A model generated the notes under the pieces. The model saw only the letters and a list, made by a program, of their open reading frames with translations, ran no database searches and was not told the origin of the DNA. A stretch of 64,000 nt of DNA from Nitrosopumilus sp. b1 (GTDB lineage: Archaea; Thermoproteota; Nitrososphaeria; Nitrososphaerales; Nitrosopumilaceae). A program made the position numbers and the translations under genes. Positions within the stretch are counted from its first letter, which is position 1. Each line of letters starts with the position of its first letter. The stretch covers positions 213,915-277,914 of the forward strand of contig NZ_MU078723.1 of assembly GCF_014078545.1 (NCBI RefSeq), read 5' to 3'. This document shows, one piece after another, positions 49,666 through 58,498 of this stretch.

Positions 49666-51120
49666 TTGCTAGCAAATAACACAAAAACTAGTTTTAAAAT
49701 TGGAGGGATGATAGGAATCATGATTTTACTACTAGGCATTGCAATTATGTTTGGAATTTATCAGATGTCAAAAATAAGTCAAGACATAGTTACTATTGCA
49801 GAGAGTTATTCACCATTGCAAGACACGTTATCAAATATCAGACATCAAAAAGCAAGTCAAGACTCTAACATAGAAAAAATTTTCACACATACATTAAATG
49901 GTAATGAAGAATTGGTCAATAAAGCTAAAGAAGAGTTTTGGTTTAGTAGTGGAATAATAGATTCTGAATTTTCCAAAGCAAAAAAAATTATTCAAGCAGG
50001 TCATAAAACCACAGATACATTTGAATCAAATCTAAATTTCCAAATTTTAGATGAAAGAATTGGAGAGATAAGAAATGATCATATAATATATGATATTGAA
50101 GCCGGAAATACATTATCAAAACTCACTAGCCTAAATTCTCAAGAGATAGAATCATCAAGAGTGAATTTGATTAGTCAAGGTCAGAACATTCAAAAGAATT
50201 TAGAGGTCATGTCCGATGAAATTTCATTTTATGTAGATAATACAACTGTGCAGATTTCACAAAATGAATCTGATGCATTATTTGGTCAAGTAATCATAAT
50301 TACAATAGTAGGAGCAATTGCTGGAACATTGGTCTTACTTCTAAGCAGAATCAATAGTGATTTGAAAAAGGAAGTTGAATTAAAAACACTAGAACTGAAA
50401 AATGCAAATGAAAAACTCCAAAAGCTTGACAGAATGAAAGATGAGTTTATTGGAATTGCATCACATGAATTAAAGAGCCCCATTCAACCAATTTTTGGAT
50501 TTGCAGAGCTTGCAAGATCTGGCGATATTGATCAAAATGAAGCATGGGATGGAGTCACTGAGCTTGCAAAAAAACTTCAGGATCTAGCAAATGATGTTTT
50601 AGATGTTAGTAGATTAGAAAGCAATCGATTAATCCTACATTTAGAAAAGCTTAGAATAAATGACATAATTTTAGGGGTCACAAAAGGATTCAAGCTTAAT
50701 CAAAATGAAATTGAAATTAAAGAAAAATTAGATGAGAATATCGAGATAAACTTGGATAGAGTCAGAATTGAGCAGGTTCTTAGAAATTTGCTCAACAATG
50801 CCATGAAATTCACTTCAAAAGGCACCATTGAAATAACATCACATGTCAATCAGGAAAAAGATGAATTGCAGATTCTAGTTTCAGATTCAGGAAAAGGAAT
50901 ACCTCAAGATATTTTGCCCAACATTTTTGAAAAATTTGTGACAAAGAATCTAGATTCAGAAAATCAAAGTGGAACGGGATTGGGATTATTTTTGTGTAAA
51001 GGAATTATCGAAGCTCATGGTGGTAAAATTTCTGCAAGAAATAAAAAAGATCATGGTGCAGAATTTGAAATAATCATTCCCATAAAACAAGAAATCAAGC
51101 AGGAAATAATTCCAAACTAA
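49666..51120 (+). CDS. Membrane sensor histidine kinase
   Basis: 484 residues: TM1 (about 13-32), an external four-helix-type sensor region (about 33-203), TM2 (about 204-224), a coiled linker, HisKA box with His267 (IASHELKSP), and HATPase domain with N box (LRNLLNNAMKF), G1 (VSDSGKGIP), F and G2 (GTGLGLFLCKG). The external region resembles MCP/4HB-type sensors. TTG start at 49666. The receiver gene 71 nt downstream is its likely partner. Confidence 0.93.
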   Translation: MLANNTKTSFKIGGMIGIMILLLGIAIMFGIYQMSKISQDIVTIAESYSPLQDTLSNIRHQKASQDSNIEKIFTHTLNGNEELVNKAKEEFWFSSGIIDSEFSKAKKIIQAGHKTTDTFESNLNFQILDERIGEIRNDHIIYDIEAGNTLSKLTSLNSQEIESSRVNLISQGQNIQKNLEVMSDEISFYVDNTTVQISQNESDALFGQVIIITIVGAIAGTLVLLLSRINSDLKKEVELKTLELKNANEKLQKLDRMKDEFIGIASHELKSPIQPIFGFAELARSGDIDQNEAWDGVTELAKKLQDLANDVLDVSRLESNRLILHLEKLRINDIILGVTKGFKLNQNEIEIKEKLDENIEINLDRVRIEQVLRNLLNNAMKFTSKGTIEITSHVNQEKDELQILVSDSGKGIPQDILPNIFEKFVTKNLDSENQSGTGLGLFLCKGIIEAHGGKISARNKKDHGAEFEIIIPIKQEIKQEIIPN

Positions 51121-51190
51121 TGGATTCGATTGTCTGTCTGAACTAAACAAACTCTAATTAATTTGCATTTTTCTTACGATACAAGTTGAA

Positions 51191-51571
51191 TTGAACATAT
51201 TAGTTGCTGAGGATAACTTGTTTACTGCACAACAGTACCACAAAATACTTGAAAAAAATGGCCACAATGTTACCTTGGCAAGAGATGGGGAAGAATGTAT
51301 TCAAAAATTCCAACAAAAATTAAGTGAATTTGATTCAATTGAAAACCCTCCATTTGACGCAATATTATTAGATAATAACATGCCAAAGAAAAACGGTGCA
51401 GAGGTTGCCAAAGAGATTCTTGAGAAGACACCTCAGCAAAGAATAATCTTTGCATCTGCATATGATATTGACGCTTTACTAAAGGTGCCAGAAAACCTCA
51501 AACAATCACTAGAAGTGCTTCAAAAACCATTTTCACTTACTAGTATGCTAGACAAACTAGAAAGGAGCTAA
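51191..51571 (+). CDS. Response regulator receiver domain, partner of the upstream kinase
   Basis: 126 residues: Glu7/Asp8, phosphoacceptor Asp61 (ILLDNNMP), Ser89 and Lys112 (LQKPF). A short acidic insert (LSEFDSIENPP) before the phosphorylated strand matches that of the receiver at 35366. No output domain. TTG start at 51191. The kinase at 49666-51120 is the only histidine kinase in this window and the natural phosphodonor. Confidence 0.9.
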   Translation: MNILVAEDNLFTAQQYHKILEKNGHNVTLARDGEECIQKFQQKLSEFDSIENPPFDAILLDNNMPKKNGAEVAKEILEKTPQQRIIFASAYDIDALLKVPENLKQSLEVLQKPFSLTSMLDKLERS

Positions 51572-52573
51572 TCACATATAGACAATATCAGAAAGATGTT
51601 TTGCCTGAGTCAGGTTTTTATCAAATTCATCTTCTGACATTATATTCTGCTGAGCGTAAATGCTCTTGAATTTTCTACCATCATCGGCAAATATACCAAC
51701 GACGCATGCATTATCATCTATAGAATATTTTTTCATCGAAGCATATACTGCTGCAGATGATGGGCTGATTAGGAGTTTATCCTTAAGAAATACTTCTTTT
51801 ACAACTGCAAAGGCTTCAGCATTTGTCACAGATATCCAGTCATCCACTACATTTTCACGTTTTAGAAACAAGTCAGGCTTTGCAGATTCTTCAAAATTTC
51901 GCCATCCTTGTATCAGGTGATTTTGTTGGGGTTGACAGCCAATTATCTTCACGTTAGGGTTTTTTTCTTTAAGAAAAGTCCCAATGCCGGTTATCGTTCC
52001 ACCAGTTCCAACACCAGTGAAAAAATGAGTCACCTTACCTTCAGTTTGTTTCCAAATTTCAGGACCGGTTCCTTTGTAATGTCCCATGAAATTTGCTTCA
52101 TTTGCATACTGGTTTGGAGAATAATATGTGTCAGGTCTTGATGATGCAATAGATGTTGCTAACGCAATGCTTTGATCAGTTCCAGCACCAACCTTTGGGC
52201 ATAGATCATCACTTGTCTCATAGACTTTGGCACCCAAAGATCTTATGATGTCTTTAGTTTCATTGCTAGCTTTTTCAGGAATTACAATTTCGGTTTTGTA
52301 TCCAAGTAAATTTGCTATTCCAGTCAGGGCAATTCCAGTATTTCCAGAAGTAGGTTCAATGATTATACTCTGACCTCGTTTTAGAATTCCTTTTTCTTCT
52401 CCATCTTTTATCATCCAATACGCAGCTCTGTCTTTTACAGAACCAAATGGATTATGACCTTCAAGTTTTGCAAAAAAATCTTTATTTTCAGATGAAAGAG
52501 ATTCTAATTTTACAAGAGGAGTGTTACCAACTCTACTGAGTACTTCTTCATCAGATACTGTTTTTGTTGCCAA
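51572..52573 (-). CDS. Cysteine synthase family PLP enzyme
   Basis: 333 residues of the fold-II PLP family: PLP Lys in NPFGSVKDRAAYWMI, substrate loop EPTSGNTGIAL, phosphate-binding GTGTGGTITGIG, and C-terminal CVVGIFADDGRKFKS. O-acetylserine or O-phosphoserine sulfhydrylase is expected, although cystathionine synthase-type activity is possible. It lies 3 nt downstream of a TusA-family gene, linking it to sulfur relay, and 1 nt past the convergent receiver gene. Confidence 0.9.
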   Translation of the reverse strand: MATKTVSDEEVLSRVGNTPLVKLESLSSENKDFFAKLEGHNPFGSVKDRAAYWMIKDGEEKGILKRGQSIIIEPTSGNTGIALTGIANLLGYKTEIVIPEKASNETKDIIRSLGAKVYETSDDLCPKVGAGTDQSIALATSIASSRPDTYYSPNQYANEANFMGHYKGTGPEIWKQTEGKVTHFFTGVGTGGTITGIGTFLKEKNPNVKIIGCQPQQNHLIQGWRNFEESAKPDLFLKRENVVDDWISVTNAEAFAVVKEVFLKDKLLISPSSAAVYASMKKYSIDDNACVVGIFADDGRKFKSIYAQQNIMSEDEFDKNLTQAKHLSDIVYM

Positions 52574-52576
52574 TTA

Positions 52577-52810
52577 TTATTTCACTTTCTTAATGGAGAA
52601 TTCAATTACATTATCGTTTTTTTTCATACTTAATAGTTGATGGCCATTTCTTGTAACCCATCTGGAAATATCATCTTCTGCAGCAGGATCGTCAGCCAAA
52701 ACTGTAAGAGTCTGACCTACTTGCATTTTTTCAATTTCAATTTTTGTTCTAAAGACAGGTTCTGGACAAAACAAACCAGTGGCATCTAATTTTTTTTCTG
52801 ATTCTGACAT
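52577..52810 (-). CDS. tusA: TusA-family sulfur carrier
   Basis: 77 residues with the family signature DATGLFCPEPVFRTK; Cys15 carries persulfide sulfur. The rest (GQTLTVLADDPAAEDDISRW) is the conserved ferredoxin-like fold. Pairing with a cysteine synthase gene suggests delivery or exchange of sulfane sulfur in cysteine or thio-cofactor synthesis. ATG at 52810, first gene of a two-gene operon. Confidence 0.92.
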   Translation of the reverse strand: MSESEKKLDATGLFCPEPVFRTKIEIEKMQVGQTLTVLADDPAAEDDISRWVTRNGHQLLSMKKNDNVIEFSIKKVK

Positions 52811-52876
52811 GTTAATTATACAACATTAATCACGTTTTGTCATATTAAAATCTATTCGAGTTTAGCTTGTCCTACA

Positions 52877-53794
52877 TTAAAATGCCATCTTCAACATTGA
52901 ACTGATGTTTCTGTCTTTCATAGGAAAAGGATCATAATCTTGGAAATTTATTTTACGAGATATTCTCTTCATTGCAAAAATTGCAAATTTGTAAAATAAA
53001 ATCCACAGGTAGCTATTAGGATTTCGCTCAAATAATTCTAGCAGTAATGAAAAAATTTTTTTTGATTTTGGATAAAACTGTGTCATATAGTCATGAATGA
53101 ATTCAGTAGAGTTATCAATTTTGTACCGCAAGTGATCAATTGTTTCTTTAGCAGTAGCATAACCAGTTTGTTGAATAGATATTTTCTTATGTTTCATCGC
53201 AGATAAAATGGAATCCAGGTTATTCTCAGATTCAATCACATTTACACACCTACCCAAAGTTGAAAGGACGTGTGAGTCACTTCCTGCAACTCCTGTAATG
53301 TTGTGCTCTTGTGCAAAAATAGTGGCTTTGGTATTTGCCAAAACATCAACATTATTACTATTGAATACCTCAATCAAATCACAATTTTGTGCTTTATCCC
53401 GAAGCGCATCTAAAAGGCTAAACGGATGAGGAGCAGAAGATATGGCATCTTGTTTTTTTATTTCATCTAAAATTTCTTCAAATGATAAACCAGATTTAAT
53501 TGGTTCAGATATTCCATATGCGATTATATGAGATCCATCGTTAGTAGAAATTTCTTCAGCAGGGTAAATTTGAATATTTTTGAATTTTTCATGATCGTTT
53601 TTGTAATTTAGTAGTTCCCTGTATCCATCCAAAGTATTATGATTAGTTACAAAGAGAGAGTCAAGACCAAGCTGATATGATTTTTCAATTTGTTCTTGTA
53701 TGGTAATGTTACAATCATACGGCGCATCAAGTTTACCAACATGAAAATTTGAGAATTCATTATGACAATGAAGTTCGGCCCTTAATTGCTCCAA
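52877..53794 (-). CDS. PHP-domain phosphoesterase-like protein
   Basis: 305 residues. PHP metal-binding motifs: ELHCHNEFSN (residues 7-16), LFVTNHNTLDGYREL, HIIAYGISE, SAPHPFSLLDA and GVAGSDSHV. A helical C-terminal part (about 215-305) has no recognised motif and an aromatic-rich stretch (SYLWILFYKFAIFA) that may contact membrane. PHP proteins hydrolyse phosphoesters; substrate unknown (histidinol-P, nucleotide or polynucleotide). ATG at 53794. Confidence 0.85.
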   Translation of the reverse strand: MEQLRAELHCHNEFSNFHVGKLDAPYDCNITIQEQIEKSYQLGLDSLFVTNHNTLDGYRELLNYKNDHEKFKNIQIYPAEEISTNDGSHIIAYGISEPIKSGLSFEEILDEIKKQDAISSAPHPFSLLDALRDKAQNCDLIEVFNSNNVDVLANTKATIFAQEHNITGVAGSDSHVLSTLGRCVNVIESENNLDSILSAMKHKKISIQQTGYATAKETIDHLRYKIDNSTEFIHDYMTQFYPKSKKIFSLLLELFERNPNSYLWILFYKFAIFAMKRISRKINFQDYDPFPMKDRNISSMLKMAF

Positions 53795-53847
53795 GATAGT
53801 CTGTTTAAAAAAAATCAGTACATATATGTTATAATCTTTGTCCGAAC

Positions 53848-54576
53848 TTAACGGAACAAATCCTCATTCTCTTTACGAATTAACCCAGAAGAGTTTCCAT
53901 TGGTTTGTTCATACTTAAAATCCCGTATTATTGCAAAAGGGCAATTTTGGGTTTTACCTCTAACTAATTCTGCGGCACTGCATAACTCATCAGCAATTGC
54001 AATTGCAGTAACACGTAAAGTTTTTCCAAATGAATCTTGTTTTCCTTCATAATCAATTATTGGATCAAGACCTGAGATACCAATTGCGCAATCAGTCTGT
54101 CCCATTCTAAAAGGCCTACCAAATGTATCAGATATTATTATTCCAATATTTTTTCCTGTAGCAGACAGTACGTCATCACGTAACTTTCTTGCAGATTCAT
54201 CAGGATTTTTTGGCAATAAGGCGGCAAATCCTTTTTCTATATTGCTCTCATCCACGCCAGCATTTGCACAGACATAACCCAAGTTTGTCTCTACAATCAA
54301 AATTCCATTTTCCATGCGTATAATGCGCTTTGATTCAGAGAGAATGATTTGAACTAATTTAGGATCTTTACCATAAGAAGATGCAATTCCTACAGCAAGA
54401 ATAGATGGAATTACAGAGTTAAGATGAATAAGACGTCCTTCCATTTTAGAAATAATTTTTTGCGATACAATCAAGATATCCCCATCTTCTATAGCAGGCT
54501 TGAAATTTTTTATTAAATTAACAAGATTTTCATTTTCTTCTATCTCATGCTTGATTTTTATCGGGATTACTTGCAT
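53848..54576 (-). CDS. cofE: Coenzyme F420-0:L-glutamate ligase
   Basis: 242 residues, the archaeal CofE length. Motifs include GDILIVSQKIISKMEG, a Glu/Asp-rich metal region (CANAGVDESN) and SDTFGRPFRMGQTDCAIGISG. It adds glutamates to F420-0 using GTP. Its presence shows that the organism makes the deazaflavin F420, relevant to flavin/F420-binding split-barrel proteins and to the deazaflavin antenna of photolyases. ATG at 54576; divergence from other cof genes, none of which are in the window. Confidence 0.92.
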   Translation of the reverse strand: MQVIPIKIKHEIEENENLVNLIKNFKPAIEDGDILIVSQKIISKMEGRLIHLNSVIPSILAVGIASSYGKDPKLVQIILSESKRIIRMENGILIVETNLGYVCANAGVDESNIEKGFAALLPKNPDESARKLRDDVLSATGKNIGIIISDTFGRPFRMGQTDCAIGISGLDPIIDYEGKQDSFGKTLRVTAIAIADELCSAAELVRGKTQNCPFAIIRDFKYEQTNGNSSGLIRKENEDLFR

Positions 54577-54610
54577 GATCTGTAAAATAGTTCAGAGTAT
54601 AAAATGTGAT

Positions 54611-55261
54611 TTATGCTAAAGTCGGGGTTTCTAATTTCATATTGTAATGTTTGTTGATAATATCGAGAATCTTTGACAGATCCTTTTCTTCAAGAGTGGT
54701 TGTTGCAAGGTCCTTAACTTTATCCTGAGCTCGAAATGCTATTCCCAATCCACAGATATCAAACAGTTTGATATCATTGGCACCATCCACAACTACAACA
54801 ATATCGTCTTTTTTTTCATTCCATTCGCTAATTTTGATTCTGGCGGATTTGGCTTTATCAGAATCAACATGAATCTTGACACCATCAAGTTTTCCGTCTT
54901 TGAAAATCAATTCATTTGAATAAACATGATCAAGGTCCAATTCTTCTTTTAACCTATCAGTCATTATTGTAAAACCGCCAGATACTGCCATAATCTTCCA
55001 TCCAGCAGATTTAAGAATTCTACAAGCCTCTTTTGCACCAGTCATTATTGGTAAAGAATTTGCAACTGATTCACATGTCTCATAGCTTAAACCACGTAAT
55101 GCTTCAACTCTAGTCTTAAGACCTTCTTCCCAGTTAATAGCTCCTTGAATTCCTTTTTTTGTAATTTCCCAAATTTCGTCTTCTTTGTTTAATTTTTCTG
55201 CGAGAATCGGCAAGTATTCAGCATCAAAGAGTACGCCTTCAACATCGAAAATTGCCAACAA
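54611..55261 (-). CDS. SerB-like HAD phosphatase
   Basis: 216 residues resembling phosphoserine phosphatase: motif II IMAVSGGFTIM, a helical C1 cap with EEGLKTRVEALRGL, and motif IV VVVDGANDIKLFD. Motif I is IFDVEGVLFD, with Glu instead of the second Asp of DxDGT, which is a notable change to the acid/base residue. It may still be active, as some HADs tolerate Glu, or have a shifted substrate. TTG start at 55261 (a second TTG follows at once). Confidence 0.82.
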   Translation of the reverse strand: MLAIFDVEGVLFDAEYLPILAEKLNKEDEIWEITKKGIQGAINWEEGLKTRVEALRGLSYETCESVANSLPIMTGAKEACRILKSAGWKIMAVSGGFTIMTDRLKEELDLDHVYSNELIFKDGKLDGVKIHVDSDKAKSARIKISEWNEKKDDIVVVVDGANDIKLFDICGLGIAFRAQDKVKDLATTTLEEKDLSKILDIINKHYNMKLETPTLA

Positions 55262-55364
55262 TTGTTTTCTGATTTCATCTCAAAAAATTAATTATATTAA
55301 AGTTTAAATTCAATTTTGGATCGGGACCGCTAGTAATAAATCGAACATAATTATGCTATTTTTC

Positions 55365-55652
55365 ATGGATGAACTCGAACACAAATACGAAGTGGAAGTA
55401 AAATCAACTGAGAAAAGACAAAAGATTCCAGATAATGTAAAAGCAGAATTAAAGGAATCCGGAATGATGGACGATAAAGGAAAATTAAAGTTAAAAGGAG
55501 TTAGTCCAAAAATGCTCAAACGAATGAAACAAGAATATGTTGACTGCCCAATTTTAGGTGACGGTACGCATTTCATACAATGTTTTGTTTGTTCAAATTT
55601 CCAGAGCAGGGTTATGGGAAACGTACTCTGTAAAGGGGACCCTCTGAAATAA
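55365..55652 (+). CDS. Small Cys-containing protein of unknown function
   Basis: 95 residues: a charged N-terminal part and a helix-turn-helix-like middle (VSPKMLKRMKQEY), then a Cys cluster CPIL, CFVC and LCKGDP near the C-terminus, enough for a metal site. The ATG at 55365 is preferred because TAATAAAT is centred about 27 nt upstream; an ATG at 55353 would add four hydrophobic residues. It is 58 nt upstream of proS. No family recognised. Confidence 0.65.
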   Translation: MDELEHKYEVEVKSTEKRQKIPDNVKAELKESGMMDDKGKLKLKGVSPKMLKRMKQEYVDCPILGDGTHFIQCFVCSNFQSRVMGNVLCKGDPLK

Positions 55653-55710
55653 CTAAAGTCATAACTATCCACGAAAGGCTCATTAGTGAAAATTCTCATC
55701 AAAAAACAGC

Positions 55711-57150
55711 TTGAGCAAGGAAGTAGGCATAACTGCCAAAAAAAATGATGATTTTAGTGAATGGTACACACAAGTAGTACTGAAAGCACATCTTGCAGAT
55801 TACGCTCCAGTAAAAGGATTAATCGTGCTACGACCAGATGGCTATGCCATTTGGGAATCATTAAAAAAAACTTTTGATGAAAAATTCTCAAAACGAGATA
55901 TTCGCAATGGATTCCTACCAGTATTAATTCCGGAATCACTTTTAGGAAAAGAAAAAAAACATTTTTCCGGATTTAACCCAGAAGTTTTTTGGGTAACCCA
56001 TTCTGGTGAAAATGAGATTGGAGATAGACTGGCATTACGTCCAACTTCAGAAACATTGGCATACTCGTTGTACTCAAAATGGATAAAAAGTTGGAGAGAC
56101 CTTCCTTTGAAGATAAACTTCTGGAACACTGCACTTCGTGCAGAGATTAAAGCTACCAAACCTTTTCTTAGAACATCAGAATTCTTATGGCAAGAAGGGC
56201 ATACAGTACACACAACACAGCAAGAAGCTGAAAAAGAAGTGCTTGCAATTCTTGAAATTTATAAAAAAACTGTAGAAGAAGAGTTAGCTATTCCAGTAAT
56301 AACAGGAGTTAAGAGTGAAAAAGAAAAATTTGTTGGAGCTGTGTACACGACAACGATGGAGTCAATGATGCCTGATGGTAAAGCACTCCAAATGGGAACA
56401 TCACACTTTCTCGGACAGAATTTTTCTATACCATTTGATGTCAAATTTGCCGACAAGGATAATGTGGAACATAATGCATGGCAGACATCATGGGGAGTTT
56501 CATGGAGACTAATTGGGGCAATGATAATGACACATGGTGATGATAAAGGATTAGTTTTGCCGCCAAAGGTTGCTCCAATACAAATTGTAATTGTTCCAAT
56601 TTATTATTCAGATGAGGATGAGAGCAAAGTTATGACCAAAGCCACAGAAATAAAAGAAAAGTTAGAAGAAAAAAATCTCAGAATTCACGTAGATAATAGA
56701 AAAGAGATCACGCCAGGATACAAGTTTCATGATTGGGAATTAAAAGGCATACCACTCAGAATAGAAATAGGTCCAAAAGATATTGAAAAGAATAAAGTTG
56801 TTATTGCAAAACGTCACAATAAAGAAAAAATAGATGTTGAATTTTCTGCTATTGACTCAATTCCCGCAATTTTAGATAATATTCAAGATGCTATGCTCCA
56901 AGAAGGAAGAAAAATTCTAGAATCCATGATTAAGACAATTTCAGAATACGATGAGCTAAAAAACAATATTGAGAAAGGAGGTTTCTTCAAGGCACCTTGG
57001 TGTGGAAAAAAGTCCTGTGAAGAGAAAATCAAAGAGGAAACAGGAGCAGATATCAGAGTGATTCCTTTTGATTCTGAAGATTCTACAAAAAAATGTATTT
57101 TTTGTCACGAACAAAGCGTGATGATGCCATTATTTGCCAGAGGATATTAA
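55711..57150 (+). CDS. proS: Prolyl-tRNA synthetase (archaeal/eukaryotic type)
   Basis: 479 residues, class II: motif 2 region with ALRPTSETLAYSLY and LRTSEFLWQEGHT, motif 3 GDDKGLVLPPKVAPIQ, an anticodon domain, and a C-terminal zinc-binding end with CGKKSCEEKI and CIFCHEQ, as in archaeal ProS. It charges tRNA-Pro. TTG start at 55711. Confidence 0.95.
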   Translation: MSKEVGITAKKNDDFSEWYTQVVLKAHLADYAPVKGLIVLRPDGYAIWESLKKTFDEKFSKRDIRNGFLPVLIPESLLGKEKKHFSGFNPEVFWVTHSGENEIGDRLALRPTSETLAYSLYSKWIKSWRDLPLKINFWNTALRAEIKATKPFLRTSEFLWQEGHTVHTTQQEAEKEVLAILEIYKKTVEEELAIPVITGVKSEKEKFVGAVYTTTMESMMPDGKALQMGTSHFLGQNFSIPFDVKFADKDNVEHNAWQTSWGVSWRLIGAMIMTHGDDKGLVLPPKVAPIQIVIVPIYYSDEDESKVMTKATEIKEKLEEKNLRIHVDNRKEITPGYKFHDWELKGIPLRIEIGPKDIEKNKVVIAKRHNKEKIDVEFSAIDSIPAILDNIQDAMLQEGRKILESMIKTISEYDELKNNIEKGGFFKAPWCGKKSCEEKIKEETGADIRVIPFDSEDSTKKCIFCHEQSVMMPLFARGY

Positions 57151-57187
57151 CCCAAAATATATAGTCTGAAATGGTTTTTTGAAAATC

Positions 57188-58498
57188 ATGACGGTAGTAT
57201 CAGAAGAGTCAGAACAGATTTCAATATTAGATGAGTTTATCGAAACAAGAAATAGGACATTAAATCTTGTAAAAAATTTAGAAAAAGATGACTATGTAGT
57301 GCAGACTGCGCCATACATGAGCCCTCCAAAGTGGCACTTGGGACATGTTAGTTGGTTGTATGAAGTGATCTTAAGCAAAATTACTGATAACTATGAGTTT
57401 TATTCAAAAAAATATTCAGAGTATCTCAATTCGTATTACCAACAATTTGGAAAACCACATGATAAAGACAAAAGAGGTATTATTTCCAGACCCACGGTAG
57501 ATGAAATAATTCAGTATTATCATATTATTAACAAACGCGTTTCGGATTTTCTTGAAAAAAATTCTGCAGATGATAAAGTCAAAAATTTGTTTATTATGGG
57601 TCTGAACCACGAATGTCAACATCAAGAATTATTGGTATATGATTTACAACATCTACTTGCAGATGCATATCAACCAATTCAAAAAAACATACCTAAAAAT
57701 TCTACTCATGTCACAAAAGAGTCCATCAAAATCGATGGTGGACTATACACTATGGGATATTCAGGTCATGAGTTTTGTTATGATATTGAATTACCTGAAC
57801 ACCAGGTGTACCTTAATGATTTTAAAATCGATTCAGTGCCTGTATCCAATGGAGATTATATCAAATTCATAGAAGATGGCGGGTATCAAAATTTCAAATT
57901 ATGGTTATCTGATGGTTGGGAAAAAGTAAAAGAGAATAATTGGACAGCGCCAATGTACTGGTTACACGAGGAAGGAGAGTGGAAGACTCATGATTTTTTG
58001 GGAAAACGAAAAATTAATCCAAACGAACCTGTATGCCATGTAAGCTTCTATGAAGCTGATGCCTATTGCAGATGGGCAGGAAAAAGGCTCCCAACTGAAG
58101 CAGAATGGGAAAAAGCAGCTTGTTGGGATGAGAACAAACAAAGAAAAACACTATTTCCATGGGGGAATGAAAAGCCAACAGAAGATCACGCAAATTTGCT
58201 AGAGTCATACATATGGAATACTACAGAAATTGGTTCATTTGAATTAGGGAAAAGTCACTATGGATGCTATCAGATGATAGGCGATGTTTGGGAATGGACA
58301 TCATCAGAATTTGTAGGATATCCAGGATTCAAATCGGGATTTGATGAATATAATGACAAGTGGTTTACAAATCAAAAAGTTCTCAGAGGGGGTTCTTTTG
58401 GTACGCCAAAGATGTCAATCAGAGCTAGTTACAGGAATTTTTTCAGACTAGATGAAAGATGGTTGTTTTCAGGATTTAGATGCGCTCAAGATATTTAG
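57188..58498 (+). CDS. egtB: Ergothioneine-type sulfoxide synthase EgtB
   Basis: About 436 residues: an N-terminal DinB-like domain with iron ligands in KWHLGHVSWLYE and NHECQHQELL (H-x3-H-x-E), and a C-terminal FGE-sulfatase domain with GRWAGKRLPTEAEWEKAA-like sequence, GDVWEWTSSEF, LRGGSFGTPK and SGFRCAQ. EgtB couples trimethyl-histidine to gamma-glutamylcysteine or cysteine with O2. ATG 57188 fits the TATA box (AATATATA, 57156-57163) better than the TTG at 57179. The convergent neighbour is egtD, supplying the substrate. Confidence 0.9.
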   Translation: MTVVSEESEQISILDEFIETRNRTLNLVKNLEKDDYVVQTAPYMSPPKWHLGHVSWLYEVILSKITDNYEFYSKKYSEYLNSYYQQFGKPHDKDKRGIISRPTVDEIIQYYHIINKRVSDFLEKNSADDKVKNLFIMGLNHECQHQELLVYDLQHLLADAYQPIQKNIPKNSTHVTKESIKIDGGLYTMGYSGHEFCYDIELPEHQVYLNDFKIDSVPVSNGDYIKFIEDGGYQNFKLWLSDGWEKVKENNWTAPMYWLHEEGEWKTHDFLGKRKINPNEPVCHVSFYEADAYCRWAGKRLPTEAEWEKAACWDENKQRKTLFPWGNEKPTEDHANLLESYIWNTTEIGSFELGKSHYGCYQMIGDVWEWTSSEFVGYPGFKSGFDEYNDKWFTNQKVLRGGSFGTPKMSIRASYRNFFRLDERWLFSGFRCAQDI

